Part shown: piece by piece, positions 10,273 to 22,499 of the stretch
Position numbering within the stretch: the stretch's first letter is position 1
Layout: the number at the start of each line of letters is the position of its first letter
Source: Scilla litardierei
Lineage: Eukaryota; Streptophyta; Magnoliopsida; Asparagales; Asparagaceae
Assembly: GCA_030789695.1 (NCBI GenBank)
Contig: CM061141.1
Coordinates: forward strand, 202,171,600 to 202,235,599
DNA length: 64,000 nucleotides
Direction: 5' to 3'
The notes under the pieces: generated by a model
Told to the model about the DNA's origin: nothing
Seen by the model: only the letters and a program-made list of their open reading frames with translations
Databases searched by the model: none
Program-made: the position numbers and the translations under genes

Positions 10273-12659
10273 TATTGAAAAAAAATTGGTATAAAATTGA
10301 TGTTAGGTTTTGTGCAAAAAAATCACTTGTTGTAAGAAATTAAAAGTTATGTTTACCCATATTGCTACCTTCGTATGGAAATTTCACCACACTTGTCACT
10401 TGTGCTTTTTAAGCCCCGCGGACGACGCGCACGACGGGGGTAATTTTACCCGTCGTGCGCGCGAATGAAAAATGCTCCACACTTGTACATTTTAGCCCCG
10501 CGCACGACGCGCACGACGCGCACGACGGGGGAAAATTTTGCCTGTCGTACGCACAGATGGAAATTGCTTCACACTAGGCGTTTTAACCCGCGTACACGAC
10601 GGGGCGTATTTTTGCCCTTCGTGCGAGCGGCTGGAAAATGCTCTACACTTGTGCGTTTTAAGCCACGCGGAAAACGCGCACGACGGGGGTTATTTTGCCC
10701 GTCGTCCGCGCGGATGGAAATTGCTTCACACTTGTGCGTTTTAACCCCCGCGGACGACGTGGTTAATTTTGCCTGTCGTGCGCCCGGATGGAAATTGCTC
10801 CACACTTGTCCGTTTTAAGCCCCGCACATGACGGGGGAATTTTGCCCGTCATGCGCGCGGATGGAAATTGGTTTACCCGTTGCGTTTTACCCCTCACGCA
10901 CTACGGGGGTAATTTTTGCCTGTCGTGCGCACGTTTGGCAAATGCTCCACACTTGTGCGTTTCCCGCGCACGACGCCCACGACGGGGGTAATTGCTTCAC
11001 ACTAGGCATTTTAACCCCCGCGCACGACGGGGTTAATTTTGCCCATCGTGCGCTAGGATGGAAATTGCTGCACAATAAGCGTTTTAACCGACGCGCCCGA
11101 CGGGTTAAGTTTACCCGTCGTTCGCGCAGATGGAAATTGCTTCACACTAGGCGTTTTAACCCCCGTGCACGACGGGGCGTATTTTTGCCCGTCGTGCGCG
11201 CGGCTGGAAAATACTCTACACTTGTGCGTTTTAAGCCCCGCGGACAACGCGCACGACGGGGGTAATTTTTCCCGTCATGCGCGTAGATGGAAATTTCTCA
11301 ACACTTGTGCGTTTTATGCCCCGCGGACGACGCGCACGACGGGGTTATTTTTTCCCGTCGTGCGCACGGATGTGAATTGCTTCACACTAGCCGTTTTAAC
11401 CCCCGCGAACGACGGGGTTAATTTTGCCCTTCGTGCGCCCGGATGGAAATTGCTCCACACTTGTCCGTTTAAGCCCCGCGCACGACGCGGGAATTTTGCC
11501 CGTCGTGCGCGCGGATGGAAATTGCTGCACACTTGTGCGTTTTAACCCCCGCGGACGACGGGGTTAATTTTGTCCGTCGTGCGCTCGGATGGAAATTGCT
11601 CCACACTAGGCGTTTTAACCCACGCGCACGACGGGGTAAGTTTGCCCGTCGTGCGCGCGGATGGAAATTGCTTTACAGATTGCGTTTTCCCCCTCGCGCA
11701 CGACGAGGTAATTTAGCCCGTCGTGCGCACGGCTGTAAAGTGCTCCACACTTGTGCGTTTGCCCGCACACGACGCACACGACGGGGGTAATTTTTCCCGT
11801 CGTGCGCGCGGATGGAAATTGCTCGACACTTGTTTGTTTTAACCCCCGCGGACGACGCGCACGACGGGGTTATTTTTGCCAGTCGTGCGCGCGGATGGAA
11901 ATTGCTTCACACTTGTGCGTTTTAACCCCCGCGGACGACGGGGGTAATTTTTGCCCGTCGTGCGCTCGGATGGAAATTGCTGCACACTAGGCGTTTTAAC
12001 CCATGCGCACGACGGGGTAAGTTTGCCCGTCGTGCACGCGGAAGGAAATTGCTTTACAGATTACGTTTTCCCCTCGCTCATGACGGGGGTAATTTGGCCC
12101 GTTGTGCGCATGGCTGTAAATTGCTCCACACTTGTGCGTTTGCCCGCACACGACGCGCACGACGGGGGTAATTTTGCCCGTCGTGCGCGCGGATGGAAAT
12201 TGCTCGACACTTGTGCGTTTTAACCCCCGCGGACGACGCGCACGACGAGGTTATTTTTGCCCGTCGTGCGCGCGGATGGAAATTGCTGCACACTTGTGCG
12301 TTTTAACCCCCGCGGACGACGTGGTTAATTTTGTCCGTCGTTCGCTCGGATGGAAATTGCTCCACACTAGGCGTTTTAACCCACGCGCACGACGGGGGTA
12401 AGTTTGCCCGTCGTGCGCGCAGATGGAAATTGCTTTACAGATAGCATTTTCCCCCTCGCGCACGAAGGGGGTAATTTGGCCCGTCGTGCGCACGGCTGTA
12501 AATTGCTCCACTCTTATGCGTTTGCCCGCACACGACGCGCACGACGGGGGTAATTTTGCCCGTCGTGAGCGCGGATGGAAATTGCTCGACACTTGTGCGT
12601 TTTAAGCCCCGCGGACGACGCGCACGACGGGGGTTATTTTGCCCGTCGTGCGCGCGGAT

Positions 12660-15600
12660 GGAAATTGCTGCACACTTGTGCGTTTTAAACCCCGCAGACG
12701 ACGGGGTTAATTTTATCCGTCGTGCACTCGGATGGAAATTGCTCCACACTAGGCGTTTTAACCCACGCGCACGACGGGGGTAAGTTTGCCCGTCGTGCGC
12801 GTGGATGGAAATTGCTTTACAGATTGCGTTTTCCTCCTCGCGCACGACGGTGGTAATTTGGCCCGTCGTGCGCACGGCTGTAAATTGCTCCACACTTGTG
12901 CGTTTGCCACACACGATGTGCACGACGGGGGTAATTTTGCCCGTCGTGCGCGCGGATGGAAATTGCTCGACACTTGTGCGTTTTAACCCCCGCGGACGAC
13001 GCGCACGACGGGGGTTATTTTTGCCCGTCGTGCGCACGGATGGAAATTGCTGCACACTTGTGCGTTTTAACCCCCGCGGACGACGGGGTTAATTATGTCC
13101 GTCGTGCTCTCGGATGGAAATTGCTCCACACTAGGCGTTTTAACCCACGCGCACGACGGAGTAAGTTTTCCCGTCGTGCACGCGGATGGAAATTGCTTTA
13201 CAGATTGCGTTTTCCCCCTCGCGCACGACGGGGGTAATTTGGTCCGTCGTGCGCACGGCTGTAAATTGCTCCACACTTGTGCGTTTGCCCGCACACGATG
13301 AGCACGACGGGGGTAATTTTGCCCGTCGTGCGCGCGGATGGAAATTGCTCCACACTTGTGTGTTTTAAGCCCCGCGGACGACGCGCACGACGGGGGTTAT
13401 TTTGCCCGTCGTGCGCGCGGATGGAAATTGCTGCACACTTGTGCGTCTTAACCCCCGCGGACGACGGGGTTAATTTTGTCCGTCGTGCGCTCGGATGGAA
13501 ATTGCTCCACACTAGGCGTTTTAACCCACGCGCACGACGGGGTAAGTTTGCCCGTCGTACGCGCGGATGGAAATTACTTTACGGATTGCGTTTTCCCCCT
13601 CGCGCACGACGGGGGTAATTTGGCCCGTCGTGCGCACGGCTGTAAATTGCTCCACCCTTGTGCGTTTGCCTGCACACGACGCACACGACGGGGGTAATTT
13701 GGCCTGTCGTGTGCACGGTTTTAAATTGCTCCACACTTGTACGTTTGCCCGCACACGACGCACACGACGGGGGTAATTTTGCCCGTCGTGCGCACGGATG
13801 GAAATTGCTCGACACTTGTGCGTTTTAAGCCCCGCGGACGACGCGCACGACGAGGTTATTTTTGCCCGTCGTGCGCGCGGATGGAAATTGCTGCACACTT
13901 GTGCGTTTTAACCCCCGCGGACGACGGGGTTAATTTTGTCCGTCGTGCGCTCGGATGGAAATTGCTCCACACTAGGCGTTTTAACCCATGCGCACGACGG
14001 GGTAAATTTTGCCCGTCGTGCGCGTGGATGGAAATTGCTTTACAGATTGCGTTTTCCCCCTCGCGCACGATGGGGGTAATTTGGCCCGTCGTGCGCGCGG
14101 ATGGAAATTGCTCGACACTTGTGCGTTTTAAGCCCCGCGGACGACGCGCACGACTGGGGTAATTTTTCCCGTCGTGCGCGCGGATGGAAATTACTCGACA
14201 CTTGTGCCTTTTAACCCCAACGGACGACGCCCACGACGAGGTTATTTTTGCCCGGCGTGCGCGCGGATGGAAATTGCTGCACACTTGTGCGTTTTAACCC
14301 CCGCGGACGACGGGTTTAATTTTGTCCGTCGTGCGCTCAGATGAAAATTGCTCCACACTAGGCGTTTTAACCCACGCGCACGACGGGGGTAAGTTTGCCC
14401 GTCGTGCGCGCGGATGGAAATTGCTTTACAGATTTCCTTTTTGCCCCTCGCGCAGGACAGGGGTAATTTGGCCCGTCACGCGCACGGCTGTAAATTGCTC
14501 CACACTTGTGTGTTTGCCCGCACACGACGCGCACGACGGGGGTAATTTTGCCCGTCGTGCGCGCGGATGGAAATTGCTCGACACTTGTGCGTTTTAAGCC
14601 CCGCGGACGACGCGCACGACGAGGTTATTTTTGCCCGTCGTGCGCGAGGATGGAAATTGCTGCAGACTTGTGCGTTTTAACCCCCGCGGACGACGCGCAC
14701 GACGAGGTTATTTTTGCCCGTCGTGCGCGAGGATGGAAATTGCTGCAGACTTGTGCGTTTTAACCCCCGCAGACGACGGGGTTAATTTTGTCCGTCGTGC
14801 GCTCGGATGGAAATTGCTCCACACTAGGCGTTTTAACCCACGCGCACGACGGGGGTAAGTTTGCCCGTCATGCGCGCGGATGGAAATTGCTTTACAGATT
14901 GCGTTTTCCCCCCGCGCACGACGGGGGTAATTTGGCCCATCGTGCGCACGGCTGTAAATTGCCCCACACTTGTGTGTTTGCCCACACACGACGCGCACGA
15001 CGGGGGTAATTTGGCCCGTCGTGCGCGCGCATGGAAATTGCTCGACACTTGTGCGTTTTAACCCCCACGGACGACGCGCACGACGAGGTTATTTTTGCCC
15101 GTCGTGCGCGCGGATGAAAATTGCTGAACACTCTTGCGTTTTAACCCCCGCGGACGACGGGGTTAATTTTGTCCGTCGTGCGCTCGGATGGAAATTGCTC
15201 CACACTAGGCGTTTTAACCCACGCGCATGACGGGGTAAGTTTGCCCGTCGTGCGCGCGGATGGAAATTGCTTTACAGATTGCATTTTCCCCCTCGCGCAC
15301 GACGGGGGTAATTTGGCCCGTCGTGCGCACGGCTGTAAATTGCTCCACACTTGTGCGTTTGCCCGCACACGACGTGCACGACGGGGGTAATTTTTCCCGT
15401 CGTGCTCGCGGATGGAAATTGCTCGACACTTGTGCGATTTAAGCCCCGCGGACGACGCGCATGACGAGGTTATTTTTGCCCGTCGTGCGCGCGGATGGAA
15501 ATTGCTGCACACTTGTGCGTTTTAATCCCCGCGGACGACGGGGTTAATTTCGTCCGTCATGCGCTCGGATGGAAATTGCTCCACACTAGGCGTTTTAACC

Positions 15601-16560
15601 CACGCGCACGACAGGGTAAATTTTGCCCGTCGTGCGCGTGGATGAAAATTGCTTTACAGATTGCTTTTTCCCCCTCGCGCACGACGGGGGTAATTTGGCC
15701 CGTCGTGCAAGCGGATGGAAATTGCTCGACACTTGTGCATTTTAAGCCCCGCGGACGACACGCACGACGGGGGTAATTTTTCCCGTCGTGCGTGCGGATG
15801 GAAATTACTCGACACTTGTGTGTTTTAACCCCCGCGGACGACACGCACGACGAGGTTATTTTTGCCCGTCGTGCGCGCGGATGGAAATTGCTGCACACTT
15901 GTGCGTTTTAACCCCCGCGGACGACGGGGTTAATTTTGTCCGTCGTGCGCTCAGATGAAAATTGCTCCACACTAGGCGTTTTAACCCACGCGCACGACGG
16001 GGGTAAGTTTGCACGTCGTGCGCGCGGATGGAAATTGCTTTACAGATTGCGTTTTCCCCCTCGCGCACGACGGGGGTAATTTGGCCCGTCATGCGCACGG
16101 CTGTAAATTGCTCCACACTTGTGCGTTTGCCCACACACGACGCGCACGACGGGGGTAATTTTGCCCGTCGTGCGCGCGGATGGAAATTGCTCCACACTAG
16201 GCGTTTTAACCCACGCGCACGATGGGGTAAGTTTGCCCGTCGTGTGCGCGGATGGAAATTGCTTTACAGATTGCATTTTCCCCCTCGCGCACGACGGGGG
16301 TAATTTGGCCCGTCGTGCGCACGGCTATAAATTGCTCCATACTTGTGCGTTTGCCCGCACACGACGTGCACGGCGGGGGTAATTTTGCCCGTCGTGCGCG
16401 CGGATGGAAATTGCTCGACACTTGTGCGTTTTAAGCCCCGCGGACGTCGCGCACGACGAGGTTATTTTTGCCCGTCGTGCGCGCGGATGGAAATTGCTGC
16501 ACACTTGTGCGTTTTAACCCCCGCGGACGACGGGGTTAATTTTGTCCGTCGTGCGCTCGG
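12660..16560. repeat. Satellite super-block I
   Basis: Aligns with 17252-21070. Rare variants are shared at matching places: TTTTATCCGTCG near 12713/17305, TTTACGGATTGC near 13579/18171, and CCTTTTTGCCCCTCGC at 14436/19028. The offset is 4592 bp up to about 14.7 kb and 4509 bp after it. The 83-bp change equals one monomer present here (near 14,690) and absent from block II. Boundaries are approximate. Confidence 0.85.
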
Positions 16561-16669
16561 ATGGAAATTGCTCCACACTAGGCGTTTTAACCCACGCGCA
16601 CGACGGGGGTAAGTTTACCCGTCGTGCGCGCGGATGGAAATTGCTTTACAGATTTCGTTTTCCCCCTCG

Positions 16670-17431
16670 CGCACGACGGGGGTAATTTGGCCCGTCGTGC
16701 GCACGGCTGTAAATTGCTCCACACTTGTGCGTTTGCCCACACACGACTCGCACGACGGGGGTAATTTGGCCTGTCGTGCGCGCGGATGGAAATTGCTCGA
16801 CACTTGTGCGTTTTAACCCCCACGGACGACGCGCACGACGAGGTTATTTTTGCCCGTCGTGCGCGCGGATGGAAATTGCTGCACACTTGTGCATTTTAAC
16901 CCCCGCGGACGACGGGGTTAATTTTGTCCGTCGTGCGCTCGGATGGAAATTGCTCCACACTAGGCGTTTTAACCCACGCGCACGACGGGGTAAGTTTGCC
17001 CGTCGTGCGCGTGGATGGAAATTGCTTTACAGATTGCATTTTCCCCCTCGCGCACGACGGGGGTAATTTGGCCCGTCGTGCGCACGGCTGTAAATTACTC
17101 CACACTTGTGCGTTTGCCCGCACACGACGCGCACGACGGGGGTAATTTTGCCCGTCGTGCGCGCGGATGGAAATTGCTCGACACTTGTGCGTTTTAAGCC
17201 CCGCGGACGACGCGCACGACGAGGTTATTTTTGCCCGTCGTGCGCGCGGATGGAAATTGCTGCACACTTGTGCGTTTTAACCCCCGCGGACGACGGGGTT
17301 AATTTTATCCGTCGTGCGCTCGGATGGAAATTGCTCCACACTAGGCGTTTTAACCCACGCGCACGACGGCGGTAATTTTGCCCGTCGTGCGCGCGGATGG
17401 AAATTGCTTTACAGATTACGTTTTCCTCCTC
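16670..17431. repeat. Two reference copies of the 381-bp higher-order repeat
   Basis: Copies at 16670-17050 and 17051-17431. Each contains monomer types A (79 bp, linker CACGGCTGTAAATTGC, end TTTGCCCGCACACGACG), B (83 bp, GCTCGACACTTG, end TTTTAAGCCCCGCGGACGACG), C (78 bp, starts CGCACGACGAGGTTATT), D (69 bp, GGGTTAATTTTGTCCG, end CACTAGGCGTTTTAACCCACG) and E (72 bp, GGTAAGTTTG, GCTTTACAGATTGC, end TTCCCCCTCG). The two copies differ at few positions. The same order holds over most of 12.4-26.1 kb, with occasional loss or gain of a whole monomer. Confidence 0.93.
17129..17162. other. Satellite monomer hairpin core (representative)
   Basis: Stem GCGCACGACGGG (17129-17140), loop GGTAATTTTG, stem CCCGTCGTGCGC (17151-17162): a perfect 12-bp stem with a 10-nt loop. 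The same core recurs in most monomers, with stem arms more constant than the loop. Confidence 0.9.
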
Positions 17432-20400
17432 GCGCACGACGGTGCTAATTTGGCCCGTCGTGCGCACGGCTGTAAATTGCTCCACACTTGTGCGTTTGCC
17501 ACACACGACGTGCACGACGGGGGTAATTTTGCCCGTCGTGCGCGCGGATGGAAATTGCTCGACACTTGTGCGTTTTAACCCCCGCGGACGACGCGCACGA
17601 CGGGGGTTATTTTTGCCCGTCGTGCGCACGGATGGAAATTGCTGCACACTTGTGCATTTTAACCCCCGCGGACGACGGGGTTAATTATGTCCGTCGTGCT
17701 CTCGGATGGAAATTGCTCCACACTAGGCGTTTTAACCCACGCGCACGATGTAGTAAGTTTGCCCGTCGTGCACGCGGATGGAAATTGCTTTACAGATTGC
17801 GTTTTCCCCCTCGCGCACGACGGGGGTAATTTGGTCCGTCGTGCGCACGGCTGTAAATTGCTCCACACTTGTGCGTTTGCCCGCACACGATGAGCACGAC
17901 GGGGGTAATTTTGCCCGTCCTGCGCGCGGATGGAAATTGCTCCACACTTGTGTGTTTTAAGCCCCGCGGACGACGCGCACGACGGGGGTTATTTTGACCG
18001 TCGTGCGCGCGGATGGAAATTGCTGCACACTTGTGCGTTTTAACCCCCGCGGACGACGGGGTTAATTTTGTCCGTCATGCGCTCGGATGGAAATTGCTCC
18101 ACACTAGGCGTTTTAACCCACGCGCACGACGGGGTAAGTTTGCCCGTCGTGCGCGCGGATGGAAATTACTTTACGGATTGCGTTTTCCCCCTCGCGCACG
18201 ACGGGGGTAATTTGGCCCGTCGTGCGCACGGCTGTAAATTGCTCCACACTTGTGCGTTTGCCTGCACACGACGCACATGACAGGGGTAATTTGGCCCGTC
18301 GTGCGCACGGTTTTAAATTGCTCCACACTTGTACGTTTGCCCGCACACGACGCACATGACGGGGGTAATTTTGCCCGTCGTGCGCACGGATGGAAATTGC
18401 TCGACACTTGTGCGTTTTAAGCCCTGCGGACGACGCGCACGACGAGGTTATTTTTGCCCGTCGTGCGCGCGGATGGAAATTGCTGCACACTTGTGCGTTT
18501 TAACCCCCGCGGACGACGGGGTTAATTTTGTCCGTCGTGCGCTCGGATGGAAATTGCTCCACACTAGGCGTTTTAACCCATGCGCACGACGGGGTAAATT
18601 TTGCCCGTCGTGCGCGTGGATGGAAATTGCTTTACAGATTGCGTTTTCCCCCTCGCGCACGATGGGGGTAATTTGGCCCGTCGTGCGCGCGGATGGAAAT
18701 TGCTCGACACTTGTGCGTTTTAAGCCCCGCGGACGACGAGCACGACTGGGGTAATTTTTCCCGTCGTGCGCGCGGATGGAAATTACTCGACACTTGTGCC
18801 TTTTAACCCCCACGGACGACGCGCACGACGAGGTTATTTTTGCCCGGCGTGCGCGCGGATGGAAATTGCTGCACACTTGTGCGTTTTAACCCCCGCGGAC
18901 GACGGGTTTAATTTTGTCCGTCGTGCGCTCAGATGAAAATTGCTCCACACTAGGCGTTTTAACCCACGCGCACGACGGGGGTAAGTTTGCCCGTCGTGCG
19001 CGCGGATGGAAATTGCTTTACAGATTTCCTTTTTGCCCCTCGCGCACGACAGGGGTAATTTGGCCCGTCATGCGCACGGCTGTAAATTGCTCCACACTTG
19101 TGTGTTTGCCCGCACACGACGCGCACGACGGGGGTAATTTTGCCCGTCGTGCGCGCGGATGGAAATTGCTCGACACTTGTGCGTTTTAAGCCCCGCGGAC
19201 GACGCGCATGACGAGGTTATTTTTGCCCGTCGTGCGCGAGGATGGAAATTGCTGCAGACTTGTGCGTTTTAACCCCCGCGGACGACGGGGTTAATTTTGT
19301 CCGTCGTGCGCTCGGATGGAAATTGCTCCACACTAGGCGTTTTAACCCACGCGCACGACGGGGGTAAGTTTGCCCGTCATGCGCGCGGATGGAAATTGCT
19401 TTACAGATTGTGTTTTCCCCCCGCGCACGACGGGGGTAATTTGGCCCATCGTGCGCACGGCTGTAAATTGCCCCACACTTGTGTGTTTGCCCACACACGA
19501 CGCGCACGACGGGGGTAATTTGGCCCGTCGTGCGCGCGCATGGAAATTGCTCGACACTTGTGCGTTTTAACCCCCGCGGACGACGCGCACGACGAGGTTA
19601 TTTTTGCCCGTCGTGCGCGCGGATGAAAATTGCTGAACACTCTTGCGTTTTAACCCCCGCGGACGACGGGGTTAATTTTGTCCGTCGTGCGCTCGGATGG
19701 AAATTGCTCCACACTAGGCGTTTTAACCCACGCGCATGACGGGGTAAGTTTGCCCGTCGTGCGCGCGGATGGAAATTGCTTTACAGATTGCATTTTCCCC
19801 CTCGCGCACGACGGGGGTAATTTGGCCCGTCGTGCGCACGGCTGTAAATTGCTCCACACTTGTGCGTTTGCCCGCACACGACTTGCACGACGGGGGTAAT
19901 TTTGCCCGTCGTGCTCGCGGATGGAAATTGCTCGACACTTGTGCGATTTAAGCCCCGCGGACTACGCGCATGACGAGGTTATTTTTGCCCGTCGTGCGCG
20001 CGGATGGAAATTGCTGCACACTTGTGCGTTTTAATCCCCGCGGACGACGGGGTTAATTTTGTCCGTCATGCGCTCGGATGGAAATTGCTCCACACTAGGC
20101 GTTTTAACCCACGCGCACGACAGGGTAAATTTTGCCCGTCGTGCGCGTGGATGGAAATTGCTTTACAGATTGCTTTTTCCCCCTCGCGCACGACGGGGGT
20201 AATTTGGCCCGTCGTGCGAGCGGATGGAAATTGCTCGACACTTGTGCGTTTTAAGCCCCGCGGACGACACGCACGACGGGGGTAATTTTTCCCGTCGTGC
20301 GCGCGGATGGAAATTACTCGACACTTGTGTGTTTTAACCCCCGCGGACGACGCGCCCGACGAGGTTATTTTTGCCCGTCGTGCGCGCGGATGGAAATTGC

Positions 20401-21070
20401 TGCACACTTGTGCGTTTTAACCCCCGCGGACGACGGGGTTAATTTTGTCCGTCGTGCGCTCAGATGAAAATTGCTCCACACTAGGCGTTTTAACCCACGC
20501 GCACGACGGGGGTAAGTTTGCACGTCGTGCGCGCGGATGGAAATTGCTTTACAGATTGCGTTTTCCCCCTCGCGCACGACGGGGGTAATTTGGCCCGTCA
20601 TGCGCATGGCTGTAAATTGCTCCACACTTGTGCGTTTGCCCACACACGACGCGCACGACGGGGGTAATTTTGCCCGTCGTGCGCGCGGATGGAAATTGCT
20701 CCACACTAGGCGTTTTAACCCACGCGCACGATGGGGTAAGTTTGCCCGTCGTGTGCGCGGATGGAAATTGCTTTACAGATTGCATTTTCCCCCTCACGCA
20801 CGACGGGGGTAATTTGGCCCGTCGTGCGCACAGCTATAAATTGCTCCATTCTTGTGCGTTTGCCCGCACACGACGTGCACGACGGGGGTAATTTTGCCCG
20901 TCGTGCGCGCGGATGGAAATTGCTCGACACTTGTGCGTTTTAAGCCCCGCGGACGTCGCGCACGACGAGGTTATTTTTGCCCGTCGTGAGCGCGGATGGA
21001 AATTGCTGCACACTTGTGCGTTTTAACCCCCGCGGACGACGGGGTTAATTTTGTCCGTCGTGCGCTCGGA
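17252..21070. repeat. Satellite super-block II
   Basis: Partner of block I, and also of block III at an offset of about 4432 bp. Shared rare variants across several kilobases mean whole multi-HOR segments were copied, not single monomers. Boundaries are approximate. Confidence 0.85.
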
Positions 21071-22499
21071 TGAAAATTGCTCCACACTAGGCATTTTAAC
21101 CCACGCGTATGACGGGGTAAATTTTGCCCGTCGTGCGCGTGGATGGAAATTGCTTTACAGATTGCGTTTTCCCCCTCGCGCACGTTGGGGGTAATTTGGC
21201 CCGTCGTGCGAGCGGATGGAAATTGCTCGACACTTGTCCGTTTTAAGCCCCGCGGACGACGCGCACGACGGGGGTAATTTTTCCCGTCGTGCGCGCGGAT
21301 GGAAATTACTCGACACTTGTGTGTTTTAACCCCCGCGGACGACGCGCACGACGAGGTTATTTTTGCCCGTCGTGCGCGCGGATGGAAATTGCTTCACACT
21401 TGTGCGTTTTAACCCCCGCGGACGACGGGTTTAATTTTGTCCGTCGTGCGCTCAGATGAAAATTGCTCCACACTAGGCGTTTTAACCCACGCGCACGACG
21501 GGGGTAAGTTTGCCCGTTGTGCGCGCGGATGGAAATTGCTTTACAGATTGCGTTTTCCCCCTCGTGCACGACGGGGGTAATTTGGCCCGTCATGCGCATG
21601 GCTGTAAATTGCCCCACACTTGTGCGTTTACCCGCACACGACGCGCACGACGGGGGTAATTTTGCCCGTCGTGCGCGCGGATGGAAATTGCTCGACACAC
21701 GTGCGTTTTAAGCCCCGCGGACGACGCGCACGACGAGGTTATTTTTGCCCGTCGTGCGCGAGGATGGAAATTGCTGCACACTTGTGCGTTTTAACCCCCG
21801 CGGACGACGGGGTTAATTTTTTCTGTCGTGCGCTCGGATGGAAATTGCTCCACACTAGGCGTTTTAACCCACGCGCACGACGGGGGTAAGTTTGCCCGTC
21901 GTGCGCGAGGATGGAAATTGCTTTACAGATTGCGTTTTCCCCCTCGAGCACGACGGGGGTAATTTGGCCCGTCGTGCGCACGGCTGTAAATTGCTCCAAA
22001 CTTGTGCGTTTGCCCACACACGACGCGCACGACGGGGGTAATTTGGCCTGTCGTGCACGCGGATGGAAATTGCTCGACACTTGTGCGTTTTAACCCCCGT
22101 GGTCGACGCGCACGACGAGGTTATTTTTTGCCCGTCGTGCGCGCGGATGGAAATTGCTGCACACTTGTGCGTTTTAACCCCCGCGGACGACGGGGTTAAT
22201 TTTGTCCGTCGTGCGCTCGGATGGAAATTGCTCCACACTAGGCGTTTTAACCCACGCGCACGACGGGGGTAAGTTTGCCCGTCGTGCGCGCAGATGGAAA
22301 TTGCTTTACAGATTGCATTTTCCCCCTCGCGCACGACAGGGGTAATTTGGCCCGTCGTGCGCACGGATGTAAATTGCTCCACACTTATGCGTTTGCCCGC
22401 ACACGACGCGCACGACGGGGGTTATTTTGCCCGTCGTGCGCGCGGATGGAAATTGCTGCACACTTGTGCGTCTTAACCCCCGCGGACGACGGGGTTAAT

